A DNA stretch of 64,000 bases from JAHDHW01 sp965277415. GTDB lineage: Bacteria; Bacteroidota; Bacteroidia; Chitinophagales; Saprospiraceae. The notes below the pieces were generated by a model. The model made no database searches and was not told where the DNA came from. It saw nothing but the letters and a program-made list of their open reading frames with translations. Below, one piece after another: positions 9,158 through 18,512 of the stretch (position 1 is the first letter of the stretch; each line of letters opens with the position of its first letter). Where the stretch lies: the NCBI GenBank assembly GCA_965277415.1, contig CBDICS010000033.1:11669-75668 (forward strand), read 5' to 3'. The translations under genes and the position numbers were made by a program.

Positions 9158-10204
9158 CTACAGTTCCAGAACTGTCAAGACTGGATAATGATCCGAATGT
9201 TTTTCTTTAAATATAGTACAGTTTAAGACTTTCAAGCTTGGATCCGAAAGGATGTAATCAATTCGGAGGGCTGGTATACTTCCTGCATAAGTAGTACCAA
9301 ATCCAAAACCTTTTTGTTGAAAGCTATCATTTAAATTTTCAGAGAGTAATTTATAAATATAAGATTGAGGGGTTTCATTAAAGTCTCCACAGAGCACTAT
9401 GGGATGAGGGCTTTTTTGGATATGATCCCGTACTTTTTCTGCCTGATCTACTCGAATCTTTGAATTATGCCTGAATTTACCAAAGACTCCTTTAATATCT
9501 GACCAAGTTTCTTTTTCTTTTATATCACCAGAAGCAATAATTTGTTCTGTTTCTGTGCTTACTCGATTAGATTTTAAATGTAAACTATACACTCTGATCG
9601 TTTTATCCTTAACCTTAATATCAGCCCATACACATGAATTTGCTTTGGTTGTAAATGCTATTTCCCCAACATTCATTATCGGAAAATTAGATAATATTGC
9701 AGTACCCACATATGGGATTTTATGCTGATACTCAAACCCAAGTTTATCAGGTACTAATTGAGCCTTTGTGCTGTTGACTTCCTGTATACATAGAATATCT
9801 AAATCTCCTTTTTGATTAATAAACTTCGAAAATTGTTGCACATTATCTAAATGCTCTTCTTTGCTTTTTGCTGCCAAAAAACCAAAGCCCGAAGTATTAA
9901 AAGAAAGTATACTAATAGATTCTTCTCTCGGGCTAGAATTGATAATACTCAAACCAATAAAGTTTGTAAAATGATTCCATCCAAGTAGAATACAAGCAGC
10001 AGAAAACAGAAAGTATCGTTTTTTTGCTATCATCCAGAAAGCGACAAAAAACAAATTGGAAAATAATAACCACGGATATATGATTCCAAAAAAATTGATC
10101 CAAGAAAAAGATTTAGGATTAATAAAAGGCGATAGGTAAGCTAAAAAAGTCACTAGTATCAATAATAGATTAAACCATCTGAATGTTGTATAAAATCTTT
10201 TCAT
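9158..10204 (-). CDS. membrane-anchored endonuclease/exonuclease/phosphatase family protein
   Basis: 348 aa. Three hydrophobic segments occupy the first 90 residues, followed by an EEP (exonuclease III-like, metal-dependent phosphodiesterase) domain. Visible motifs: ILSFNTSGFG, CIQEVNS (metal-binding Glu), CGDFNETP (Asp-Asn) and the terminal HSDHYPVL (Asp-His). The usual arrangement after two rhomboid genes in Bacteroidota is seen here, with only 30 bases between this gene and the upstream rhomboid, suggesting one operon read from mutL or the rhomboids. Substrate unknown; the family includes nucleases and lipid or sugar phosphatases. Confidence 0.9.
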   Translation of the reverse strand: MKRFYTTFRWFNLLLILVTFLAYLSPFINPKSFSWINFFGIIYPWLLFSNLFFVAFWMIAKKRYFLFSAACILLGWNHFTNFIGLSIINSSPREESISILSFNTSGFGFLAAKSKEEHLDNVQQFSKFINQKGDLDILCIQEVNSTKAQLVPDKLGFEYQHKIPYVGTAILSNFPIMNVGEIAFTTKANSCVWADIKVKDKTIRVYSLHLKSNRVSTETEQIIASGDIKEKETWSDIKGVFGKFRHNSKIRVDQAEKVRDHIQKSPHPIVLCGDFNETPQSYIYKLLSENLNDSFQQKGFGFGTTYAGSIPALRIDYILSDPSLKVLNCTIFKEKHSDHYPVLTVLEL

Positions 10205-10234
10205 AGTGCTCCTTAACTCTATTTACAACATACT

Positions 10235-11146
10235 CTATTTTTTACTAGCATTAAACAAAAACTCCTTCTCTTCTTCAGAAAGGCTTTCGTATCCATTTTG
10301 CTTAATTTTATCAAGAATAATGTCGAGTTCTTCCTGATGGGAAGATCTAACTTCTTTTTTTGGCTTATGTTTCTTTGCTTGAGCAGCTTTTGGATTTTTA
10401 TACGCAACTCTAGGACCTTGTCTTTTAGCTGAACCTAGATTATTAAATAGAGATGACAGCTTATCCATAAAATTATTGATTGGTACGGCCCAATCTCTTC
10501 CATTCCTAAGTTGTGTGGCAAACATCCATCCAAAGAATGCGCCTCCAAGATGTGCTGCATGACCACCGGTATTATCCATTCCTCCTACACCAATTAAATC
10601 CAATAGAAGCATTATACCAACCAAGTATTTCAGCTTTACAGCTCCAATAAGCGGAAGATGTAAAAGATAATCTGGAGCTATAACACCTGCTGCGAGGATC
10701 ACTGCCATGACCGCTGCTGAAGCACCAAAGGCATAGCTAGGACTAGAAATCATAAGATTGGCGAAAAGAAAATAAATAAAAGCACCAAATAATCCGCCCA
10801 TTAAGTACAGTGGTAAAATCCGCCGATCACCAATCAAATCACCTACAATCTTTCCAAACCAGTATAACAACAACAGGTTCCATAGGATATGCATAAAGCT
10901 AACATGTAAAAACATATTCGTGACAAGCACCCAGAGGTGGGTCAAGTTAAACATCCAATCCTTATTGATAGAAAGGTATTTAAGGATATTATCTGTTGCA
11001 AGTCCCGTTATATCTCGGCCTGCACCTGAAAACACTAATACGAGGTTGATTATTATAAACACAGCAATATTGATCAATATGATACGAGTTATCATATTCC
11101 CTGTATTAAACTGCAATTTTAAATCGTCCCAAATAGATGCAAACAT
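10235..11146 (-). CDS. rhomboid family intramembrane serine protease
   Basis: 303 aa with six or so transmembrane helices and a hydrophilic Lys-rich cytoplasmic tail from about residue 220. Rhomboid features: HVSFMHILWN (oxyanion/loop helix), the nucleophile Ser in GASAAV (most rhomboids have GASGAV, so the residue after Ser is Ala) and His in GGHAAHLGG. It cleaves membrane protein substrates within the bilayer. First of two unequal rhomboid paralogs in tandem; the tail is absent from the second. Confidence 0.92.
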   Translation of the reverse strand: MFASIWDDLKLQFNTGNMITRIILINIAVFIIINLVLVFSGAGRDITGLATDNILKYLSINKDWMFNLTHLWVLVTNMFLHVSFMHILWNLLLLYWFGKIVGDLIGDRRILPLYLMGGLFGAFIYFLFANLMISSPSYAFGASAAVMAVILAAGVIAPDYLLHLPLIGAVKLKYLVGIMLLLDLIGVGGMDNTGGHAAHLGGAFFGWMFATQLRNGRDWAVPINNFMDKLSSLFNNLGSAKRQGPRVAYKNPKAAQAKKHKPKKEVRSSHQEELDIILDKIKQNGYESLSEEEKEFLFNASKK

Positions 11147-11286
11147 GTTTTAAATCAAAATTAGATTGTTGTTAATATATATATTCTATTTCCTACAAAT
11201 ATACTTGAATTGCCTAGCAAATGTTTTAGCCTTTATAGATTTTATTTTTAAAGATAAAAAACAGCGCTTCCAGTTTTACTAGATTT

Positions 11287-11973
11287 TTAAAACCTGGATC
11301 CAAACTTTTGCCAATACATAATCATAAGAAAACCGAATACAGCTCCTCCTACGTGTGCAAAGTGAGCAATACTTTGTCCAAATATTTGAAACCCAGTGAA
11401 TCCGCCTAATAAATCAAGTGCTAATAAACCTGGAATAAAATACTTGGCTGCAATAGGCACTGGAAAAAAGATTAAAGCCAATTTTGCATTTGGGAAATTC
11501 ATTCCGTAGCCAACAAGAACTCCGTATAATGCTCCAGAAGCTCCGACGACGGGAATATGTGCCAAATATCCAGGGCCTCCTAAAAAATTCATTTCAATAT
11601 AAATAGAAAGAAGATGAATTAATAATGCTCCCAACCCCGTAATTAAATAAAATAATAAAAACCTTTTTGTCCCCCAAAGGCTTTCAAGAGGTGGCCCAAA
11701 CATAAATAATCCAAACATATTAAAGAACAAATGCATTACCCCTCCATGCATAAACATATGAGAGATAATTTGAAACGGCTTGAAATATTCAGATGTGGGA
11801 TAAAACATAGCAAGGATATCTCTCTGCCATTCAAAGAATCGTTCACCATCTGGCCTATTTACAAGGTCTTGGAAAACATACCCTGGAATTTCGCCAAGCA
11901 TCGCGGTACTTGCGATATAGACGATTACATTTATAATGATCAGGTGCTTAACAACGTCAGTAATTCTTAACAT
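11287..11973 (-). CDS. rhomboid family intramembrane serine protease
   Basis: 228 aa, compact six-helix rhomboid core. Motifs: HMFMHGGVMHLFFNM, catalytic Ser in GASGALYG and His in AHFAHVGGA. It has a canonical GASGA site in contrast to its neighbour. It is separated by 140 bases from the following rhomboid gene and 147 from mutL, all on the same strand. Confidence 0.93.
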   Translation of the reverse strand: MLRITDVVKHLIIINVIVYIASTAMLGEIPGYVFQDLVNRPDGERFFEWQRDILAMFYPTSEYFKPFQIISHMFMHGGVMHLFFNMFGLFMFGPPLESLWGTKRFLLFYLITGLGALLIHLLSIYIEMNFLGGPGYLAHIPVVGASGALYGVLVGYGMNFPNAKLALIFFPVPIAAKYFIPGLLALDLLGGFTGFQIFGQSIAHFAHVGGAVFGFLMIMYWQKFGSRF

Positions 11974-12120
11974 GATAAATTAATTCCTTTTTTCATAAAC
12001 ACAGGAAACGCTAAAAAGATGAGACAAGGTCTAAAAAGTTGAAGAGAATAGCAGTCTTTTTCGACTAAATTCAAATATAACTATGTTAGATTCACTAAAA
12101 AAAGAATGCTTAGAGCATGC

Positions 12121-13974
12121 TTATACCTCAAACCGCCGGGCCAAATCTTCGAGTTCAAAGGTAATAAAACAATTTTTCCCTGCTGGATTTTTATAAGGTA
12201 CACTACAGGCAAAAAGTTGGTCTATTAATTCTTGCATTTCAACAACTGTCAATTGCTGTCCTTTTTTTATAGCAGCACTTCTAGCCATAGATCTCGCTAT
12301 ATTGTCATGAATATCCAGTTTGAGGTCTAAATTATTTTTGTACTGTTCTAATAAGTTTTCAATGATACGTATTTCATCATAGCCTTGTGGCAAGTCAGCA
12401 GGTATACCATGAATTACAAAAGTATTATTCCCAAACTCCTGAAGATCAAACCCTAAAGCATTGATTTGTTCACCAATAGATTTCAGTACCTCGGCATCTG
12501 CAGTAGTCACCGTGATCGTTTTTGGAAATAATTCTTTTTGAGTAAAAGATTCTTGTTCCTCAAGTGCAGCCATATATCGTTCGTATAATATTCTTTCATG
12601 AGCGGCTTGTTGATCTACCAACAAAAAGCCTGATTTAATTTGATTCACGATATATGTTCCATGAACTTGATAGGGTTCTTTTTGTTTTTTTGAAAATTCT
12701 CCTCCTATTTCCTGATCTTTATTTTCAGACCACTGACTTTCAATGGTAAGTGGTTCGGTAGAATTCTGATTGCCCTCAACTTGATCAAAATTATCTAGTC
12801 CTTCATATAATTTATCCCAATTCTTTAGATTTGAATTTTCAAGCTTCGAAGTCGGCTTTTGAAATCCTCCCGGAGCATTAGCCTTTGAACTAGCATTTGT
12901 AAAATTAGGCTCAGATTTATGATCTGAATTCGGCTTGTAAGTAGAAAAATTTCTTTCTTGATCGAAATCTAATGTCGGCGTAATACTGTATTGCCCAAGC
13001 GCATGCCTGATCGCTACTTTGAGGTAATTATATACCAATCGCTCATCATCAAATTTTATTTCTTGTTTCGTAGGATGAACATTAATATCTATTCTTGCAG
13101 GATCAATTTCCAGAAAAACTACATATAATGGATAGGTATCTTTATTTAAAATATCCTCATAAGCACCCATGATGGCATGATTGAGGTAACCACTCTTAAT
13201 GAATCGCTGATTGACATAAAACAATTGCTCTCCTCTGGTCTTTTTTGCAAACTCAGGTTTACCAACAAAACCAGTAATTTTAAGAATATCAGTTTCTTCA
13301 CTTATCGGAACTAATTTTTTGTTCCAAGTATTGCCAAATATACCTACAACTCTTTGCCGGAGGTTTCCCGTTTGAAGGTGGAAAATCTCAGAAGTATTAT
13401 GATGAAGCGAGAAAAAGATATCCGCGTGTGCAATCGCTACTCTTTGAAATTCATCCAATATATGTCGCATTTCGACTGAGTTGGATTTCAAAAAATTACG
13501 TCTTGCAGGAACATTAAAGAAAAGGTTTTTAACAGAAATACTTGTTCCTACTGCACATTGACAAGCTTCTTGAGTTTTAACTTCTGAACCTTCTATTATG
13601 ATCTGGACGCCCAATTCATCGGAATGACGCCGGGATTTCAATTCCACATGTGCAATAGCAGCAATACTAGCCATCGCTTCACCACGAAAACCCATCGTTC
13701 TAATAGCGAAAAGATCTTTAGCCTGTCGAATTTTGGAGGTTGCATGCCGTTCAAAGGACATTCTTGCATCTGTCTCAGACATACCACAGCCATTATCGAT
13801 TATTTGTATAAGAGACTTCCCTGCGTCTTTTATAATTAACTTTATACTTGTACTACCTGCATCTATGGAGTTCTCCAGCAATTCCTTCACCACTGAAGCT
13901 GGTCGTTGAATGACCTCCCCCGCAGCAATCTGATTAGCAATGGCATCCGGTAGAAGCTGAATGATATCAGCCAT
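12121..13974 (-). CDS. mutL: DNA mismatch repair protein MutL
   Basis: 617 aa. The N-terminal GHKL ATPase carries ELLENSIDAG, DNGCGM and GFRGEAMASI; the transducer domain runs to about residue 330; a Gln/Ser/Asn-rich linker follows (about 340-430), then the C-terminal dimerisation/endonuclease domain. The endonuclease signature appears as DQQAAHERILYE, with Gln in place of the usual first His of DQHAxxER. The end (SVPYKNPAGK...ELEDLARRFEV) is complete. MutL couples MutS mismatch recognition to strand incision. The position next to rhomboids is typical for the phylum. Confidence 0.96.
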   Translation of the reverse strand: MADIIQLLPDAIANQIAAGEVIQRPASVVKELLENSIDAGSTSIKLIIKDAGKSLIQIIDNGCGMSETDARMSFERHATSKIRQAKDLFAIRTMGFRGEAMASIAAIAHVELKSRRHSDELGVQIIIEGSEVKTQEACQCAVGTSISVKNLFFNVPARRNFLKSNSVEMRHILDEFQRVAIAHADIFFSLHHNTSEIFHLQTGNLRQRVVGIFGNTWNKKLVPISEETDILKITGFVGKPEFAKKTRGEQLFYVNQRFIKSGYLNHAIMGAYEDILNKDTYPLYVVFLEIDPARIDINVHPTKQEIKFDDERLVYNYLKVAIRHALGQYSITPTLDFDQERNFSTYKPNSDHKSEPNFTNASSKANAPGGFQKPTSKLENSNLKNWDKLYEGLDNFDQVEGNQNSTEPLTIESQWSENKDQEIGGEFSKKQKEPYQVHGTYIVNQIKSGFLLVDQQAAHERILYERYMAALEEQESFTQKELFPKTITVTTADAEVLKSIGEQINALGFDLQEFGNNTFVIHGIPADLPQGYDEIRIIENLLEQYKNNLDLKLDIHDNIARSMARSAAIKKGQQLTVVEMQELIDQLFACSVPYKNPAGKNCFITFELEDLARRFEV

Positions 13975-14028
13975 AGTTTTTCGATTATTTAAAGCATTTT
14001 CTAAAAAAACTTCTTAATAAGGCTTAGA

Positions 14029-14349
14029 TTAATTTCCAAGGCTCTTCTCAATTAATGGCAAATATACAGTAAGAAAGTAATATGATAAAGCTACTAAGGC
14101 AACTATTATTCCTAAGAGCATAATTGTTGATCTTTTTGAAGCAGAACGGGAAGACCTTGCTTTAGAATTATAATTTCGCCTAAGGTTATTTGCAATTCTT
14201 CTTTTCACCGCTTCAGGGTCATTATTCCCCTTTCCTTGAGCTGCTTTGACTCTTTGTTCTAAGTCTTCCTTATTTACATCCCAATACCTCGGTTTATATT
14301 CAAACCGTTGATATTTTTGTTTCTTAAAAAACCCGCCAATCATTGCCAT
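14029..14349 (-). CDS. small single-pass membrane protein, unknown function
   Basis: 106 aa. It has a basic N-terminal region (FKKQKYQRFEYKPRYWD), a Lys/Arg-rich middle (RRIANNLRRNY) and one transmembrane helix near residues 74-97, with a short C-terminal tail. Small proteins with this FKPRYWD-like start are commonly found upstream of mutL in Bacteroidota and are sometimes mislabelled as riboflavin synthase subunits; I see no enzymatic motif. 54 bases upstream of mutL on the same strand. Confidence 0.8.
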   Translation of the reverse strand: MAMIGGFFKKQKYQRFEYKPRYWDVNKEDLEQRVKAAQGKGNNDPEAVKRRIANNLRRNYNSKARSSRSASKRSTIMLLGIIVALVALSYYFLTVYLPLIEKSLGN

Positions 14350-14693
14350 GATATTGAAATTTTAATTGAAGTTATTAGCTATTTATAAACAACTTCTGTT
14401 TAATAGTAAATTACGACTTCGCATGTAATAAACGAAAATAACGGTCATTTTTCTATGATTTTTTTAAAAAACTGGATTACAAAAATGGCTTTTTAGTCCA
14501 TTTTACTGCTTTATCATCTAATCGAAAAAAATAATCAGATAGTAAAAGACCATTTAGAGTATCTTAAAGGATTAGCATCCAGCCTACAAATATCAATTCA
14601 AATGACATTCTATACTCTTATGATTAAAATTCAAGCAATTATGGTGGTCTTAAAAACTATTTTAATAAAAATATAAACAACTTTGATTTGAAC
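14350..14693. other. divergent intergenic region
   Basis: About 430 bases separate the small membrane protein and the purF-like gene. Apart from the promoter at 14694-14724 it is AT-rich with no supported gene. Confidence 0.5.
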
Positions 14694-14724
14694 TTGTTGA
14701 GCTACCATAATCGGTTTATATTTG
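14694..14724 (+). promoter_or_regulatory. candidate Bacteroidota promoter for purF
   Basis: TTG at 14694-14696, a 20-base spacer and TATATTTG at 14717-14724 fit the sigma-ABfr consensus TTG-N19/20-TAnnTTTG. The ATG of the purF-like gene is 55 bases downstream. Confidence 0.6.
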
Positions 14725-14779
14725 TACTTTCAATATTTAGTAGGTATAAATAATTTCGTGTCCTTTCGAATACTGAGCA

Positions 14780-16681
14780 ATGAGCGATCAAATAAAGCAC
14801 GAGTGCGGTATAGCACTTATCCGTCTACTTAAGCCTTTAGATTTTTACCAAAAAAAGTATGGTACAACTCTTTATGGCATCAATAAACTAAGGTTGTTAT
14901 TGCAGAAGATGCGTAATCGTGGACAAGACGGAGCAGGTCTGGTTACGATCAAGCTTCATTCTAAACCTGGATCTAGATATATCAGCCGTCGCCGAAGTAT
15001 TAGCTCCAATTATCTTGAAGATTTATTTCAAGGCGTCTACGAACGCTTTAGAAATATTGCCCCTGAAAACCTTCAGGATGGAAAATATATGAAGGAAAAC
15101 CTTCCATATACTGGAGAATTGCTCATGGGCCATCTAAGATATGGAACACATGGGGATAATACGATAGAAACTTGCCATCCTTTCCTGAGACAAAACAATT
15201 GGATCAGTCGAAACTTAGTACTTGCTGGGAATTTCAATCTAACTAATGTAGATGAATTATTTACCGAGTTAGTCAGTCTCGGCCAGTATCCAAAAGAAAA
15301 ATCAGATACCGTTACTATTTTAGAAAAGATTGGTCATTTCCTTGATGACGAAGTTAATCGGCTTCATACCTGGTACAAACCAGATGGTTATTCTACAGAA
15401 GAAATCAATGAATTGATTTTCGAAAATCTAGATGTTCAACGTTTATTGCGTAGAGCAAGTAAAAGATTTGATGGCGGTTTCGTAATGGGAGGAATGATAG
15501 GACATGGAGATGCTTTTATGATGAGAGATCCATCAGGTATTCGTCCTGCATTTTATTATGCTAATGGAGACGTAGTCGTAGCAGCATCAGAACGACCTGC
15601 TATTCAAACTGCTTTTGATGTTCATATTTCGAAAGTAAAAGAGCTAAAGCCTGGTCATGTATTAATCATCAAACGGAATGGAAAAGTAAGTGAAGTTCCT
15701 TTTATTGAGCCATTAAAAAGAAATGCTTGTTCGTTTGAACGTATTTATTTTTCAAGAGGGACAGATAGAGATATTTATCTAGAGCGCAAAAAATTGGGAG
15801 AACAGTTGGTCGGAGCTGTTATGGAGGCCGTTGACAATGATTTTAAAAATACCGTTTTTTCTTTTGTACCCAATACCGCAGAATCTTCTTTTTATGGTAT
15901 GATTAAAGGTGTAGAGAAAAAACTCAATGAAGTAAAGTTAGAAAAAATCAAAGCTTTAGGAGATGATCCCTTACAAAAGCCTAAACGACTAGAGAAAATT
16001 CTCAATATGTCTGCTAGAGCAGAAAAGATAGTCGTAAAGGATGTTAAAATGAGAACCTTTATTGCTGATGACTCTTCTCGTGGTGATCTCGTCTCTCATG
16101 TATATGATGTTACTTATGGTATTGTAGAGAATGAAAAAGACAACCTTGTATTAATTGATGATTCTATAGTAAGAGGAACGACTTTACGTGATAGCATTAT
16201 TAAAAGTGTTGCTCGACTTCGACCTAAAAAGATCATCATCGTCTCTTCAGCTCCTCAGATTAGATATCCAGATTGTTATGGGATAGATATGTCTAAATTA
16301 AAAGAGTTTGTTGCTTTTAGAGCTATGGTTGAATTACTCAACGATACGAATCAAGCCCACTTACTCGACGAAGCATATGAACGATGTAAAGCGCAAGAAG
16401 GGAAACCTAATCATGAGATCACTAATGAGTTGATCGCGCTTTATGATACTTTTACATACGAACAGGTTTCTGATAAAATTGCTGAGATCATTACTCCTAA
16501 GGAAATCAAACCAGAAGTCAAAGTAATTTATCAGACGATTGAAGATTTGCATAAAGCTTGTCCTAATAATAAAGGTGATTGGTATTTCTCCGGTATTTAT
16601 CCTACTCCAGGAGGTAACCGTGTGGTCAATCGTGCATTTATTAATTATATGGAAAAATCAGATAGGAGGGCTTACGCTTAG
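14780..16681 (+). CDS. purF: amidophosphoribosyltransferase (long Bacteroidota form)
   Basis: 633 aa. N-terminal class II glutamine amidotransferase domain: nucleophile Cys9 in HECGIAL (exposed after removal of a short propeptide), RNRGQDGAG and GHLRYGTHG. C-terminal type I phosphoribosyltransferase domain with the PRPP motif LVLIDDSIVRGTT near residues 454-466. It makes 5-phosphoribosylamine, the first step of purine synthesis. Classical PurF is about 470-510 aa; the extra length is an insert rich in Lys/Glu around residues 375-430 and a C-terminal extension past about 550. This long form may be a paralog beside a classical purF; that cannot be judged here. Confidence 0.88.
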   Translation: MSDQIKHECGIALIRLLKPLDFYQKKYGTTLYGINKLRLLLQKMRNRGQDGAGLVTIKLHSKPGSRYISRRRSISSNYLEDLFQGVYERFRNIAPENLQDGKYMKENLPYTGELLMGHLRYGTHGDNTIETCHPFLRQNNWISRNLVLAGNFNLTNVDELFTELVSLGQYPKEKSDTVTILEKIGHFLDDEVNRLHTWYKPDGYSTEEINELIFENLDVQRLLRRASKRFDGGFVMGGMIGHGDAFMMRDPSGIRPAFYYANGDVVVAASERPAIQTAFDVHISKVKELKPGHVLIIKRNGKVSEVPFIEPLKRNACSFERIYFSRGTDRDIYLERKKLGEQLVGAVMEAVDNDFKNTVFSFVPNTAESSFYGMIKGVEKKLNEVKLEKIKALGDDPLQKPKRLEKILNMSARAEKIVVKDVKMRTFIADDSSRGDLVSHVYDVTYGIVENEKDNLVLIDDSIVRGTTLRDSIIKSVARLRPKKIIIVSSAPQIRYPDCYGIDMSKLKEFVAFRAMVELLNDTNQAHLLDEAYERCKAQEGKPNHEITNELIALYDTFTYEQVSDKIAEIITPKEIKPEVKVIYQTIEDLHKACPNNKGDWYFSGIYPTPGGNRVVNRAFINYMEKSDRRAYA

Positions 16682-16765
16682 TGATCGCTTCGCTTGTGAT
16701 CGACTTTTGGTCTTGTGATTAGCCCTAATGGGCTTTGTGAGGCCTTGCTTTTAGTATCCTTCCAG
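16681..16765. repeat. modular GTGATC-linked mini-hairpin repeat, copy 2
   Basis: Starts on the last base of the purF stop codon. Modules: GTGATC-GCTTCGC, GTGATC-GACTTTTGGTC, GTGATTA-GCCC-TAAT-GGGC, GTGAGG-CCTTGCTTTTAGTATCC. The last module is nearly identical to 6289-6314. It may also serve as the purF transcript end. Confidence 0.75.
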
Positions 16766-16800
16766 GGATTTTCAATATACTCTCATACGCTTAGAGAATT

Positions 16801-17046
16801 TTATCGCTTATACTTTTTATAAAGATTCTCAATTGTTTTTGCAAGTTTATGATCTTTTTCAGTGACAATATTCCCTGCATCATGAGTACTGAGTTCGATG
16901 TTTACTGTATTCCATACATTACTCCAATTGGGATGATGGTCTTGTTTTTCAGCATAAAAAGCGACTTCGGTCATAAAGCTGAAAGCTTCTGCAAAATCCT
17001 TAAATGTAAAGCTTGCTTTTAGTGTCTTATTTTCTTCTGTCCACAT
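16801..17046 (-). CDS. 4a-hydroxytetrahydrobiopterin dehydratase (pterin-4a-carbinolamine dehydratase)
   Basis: 81 aa, short but complete. The PCD signature is visible: KQDHHPNWSNVWNTVNIELSTHD, with the His-His-Pro active-site element, the aromatic residue and the downstream His/Asp. The enzyme dehydrates the carbinolamine formed by aromatic amino acid hydroxylases, recycling the pterin cofactor. No hydroxylase is in the window. It is 36 bases downstream of the M42 peptidase on the same strand, so the two may share a transcript. Confidence 0.9.
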   Translation of the reverse strand: MWTEENKTLKASFTFKDFAEAFSFMTEVAFYAEKQDHHPNWSNVWNTVNIELSTHDAGNIVTEKDHKLAKTIENLYKKYKR

Positions 17047-17081
17047 GAGGAATAATTAATTAATGGTAATAAAATCATTCA

Positions 17082-18131
17082 TTATTTAAAACTCCAATCA
17101 TATTGATCCAAATTGATCAAGCCTTCTCTTAATAGTTCAATACAATTATGGATATCTTCTTTATGTGCCATCTCAATGACTTGATGAATATGTCTGGTTG
17201 GAATAGAAATGGCTCCGGTGATTGCTCCTTTCTTTCCTCCGCGTTGAATACCGGCAGTATCTGTTCCGCCTCGTGGAAGAATCTCTGGTTGCCATTTAAT
17301 GTCTTTTTTGTCAGCCAGCTCTTTTAAATACTTTACCATTCGATAATCACTAATAACTGTACTGTCCATTATTTTTATGCCTGCACCTTTTCCCAGACTC
17401 GTTACCTTTTCATGAGCAGAAGCTCCAGGGACATCAAATGCAATCGTCGTATCAAGGCCAAATCCGAAATCAGGGTCAATCAAATGACTTGAACTAAATA
17501 CTCCTCGAAGTCCTATTTCTTCCTGAACAGTAAAGACACCATAGATATCATAAGGGACTACTTTATCTTTCAATGCTTTAAAAACTTCGAGTAAAATATA
17601 AACAGAAACACGGTTATCTATAGATTTTCCATTGACACAATCTCCTAATTCAATCAATTGCCTTTCTCGCGTTACTGGATTACCAACCTCAATGACTTTA
17701 TTTACTTCTTCTACAGACATTCCTGTATCAATAAAATATTCATCAATAGGAATAATCTTAGAACGCTCTTCTGGTTTCATTAAATGAATGGGCTTAGATC
17801 CCATTACGCCAATGACATCCTTTTTACCATGAATGATTACCCGTTGTGCTGTCAATGTTTTAGGATCAAAACCGCCTAATGGAATAAACCGAAGAAATCC
17901 ATCATCATCTATATGAGTTATAATAAAACTGATTTCGTCCATATGTGCAGCAACCATCACTTTCTTCCTTTCTTTCCCCTTTTTAAGGGCTATAACATTC
18001 CCCATTGGATCAGTCGAAACCTCATCTACCAGCGAACTAACTTCAGCAATAACTAATTCGCGAATCCTTTGTTCAAAGCCAGGAGCACCTGGCACTTCGC
18101 ATATTTTTTTTAATAAAGGAAAGTCAATCAT
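17082..18131 (-). CDS. M42 family metallopeptidase (glutamyl aminopeptidase/endoglucanase-like)
   Basis: 349 aa from the ATG at 18131 (MIDFPLLKKICEVPG). The frame extends 11 codons further to a TTG, but the ATG matches the family start. The two-metal site shows as AAHMDEISF (His), GKSIDNRV (bridging Asp), VQEEIGLRG (catalytic Glu and metal Glu), GLDTTIAFD (Asp) and RHIHQ (His). M42 peptidases are cytoplasmic oligomeric aminopeptidases that trim peptides. Its leader carries a 42-base motif also found upstream of rsgA. Confidence 0.92.
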   Translation of the reverse strand: MIDFPLLKKICEVPGAPGFEQRIRELVIAEVSSLVDEVSTDPMGNVIALKKGKERKKVMVAAHMDEISFIITHIDDDGFLRFIPLGGFDPKTLTAQRVIIHGKKDVIGVMGSKPIHLMKPEERSKIIPIDEYFIDTGMSVEEVNKVIEVGNPVTRERQLIELGDCVNGKSIDNRVSVYILLEVFKALKDKVVPYDIYGVFTVQEEIGLRGVFSSSHLIDPDFGFGLDTTIAFDVPGASAHEKVTSLGKGAGIKIMDSTVISDYRMVKYLKELADKKDIKWQPEILPRGGTDTAGIQRGGKKGAITGAISIPTRHIHQVIEMAHKEDIHNCIELLREGLINLDQYDWSFK

Positions 18132-18155
18132 TATGTTTGCTTTAGTATTTTGGTC

Positions 18156-18197
18156 CTTTGACAAATCTCATGTTTGAGACAAATTATAAACAAAATC
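18156..18197 (-). repeat. 42-base leader motif, copy A
   Basis: Lies 25 bases upstream of the M42 start and aligns without gaps to 22109-22150 upstream of rsgA, with most differences being transitions. The centre is a small hairpin (TCTCA-TGTT-TGAGA) with a conserved TGTT loop, flanked by CTTTGACA and TAAACAA on the plus strand. Confidence 0.55.
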
Positions 18198-18512
18198 AAC
18201 GCCTCTTTTAGTCGTTTTACTCTTATTTATTTATGACTTGACCATGAAATCTTTCAAAGAACATGTATTTTAACGGGACTAAACCGCGAAAGTACGAAAA
18301 TATAAGCATTAACGATAAAATATAAGGAATGTTGGCTTCTTAGGCTATTTAGAAAAAATTGAAGCCACTTCCAAGATTTAAGTTTTATGGAGAACTATCT
18401 TCCAGCAGACATCAATAATAGCCTAGGCTCTATTTTTGCAATGAACTTTCTTTCAATTTGTCGGTTTCAAATTGAAGTTGTTTAAATGAAATTATTTTAA
18501 AAGTTATAAAAG
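18198..18512. other. divergent intergenic region
   Basis: AT-rich, no gene. TATTTTTG at 18431-18438 matches the -7 box TAnnTTTG and could drive msrA, but no TTG lies at the right distance upstream, so this is weak. Confidence 0.4.

Noticed and set aside
12121..13974. Inactive MutL endonuclease because of Gln in DQQAAHER
   Set aside because: As I recall this variant is common in Bacteroidota MutL; the remaining metal-site residues look normal, so it is not flagged as a defect.
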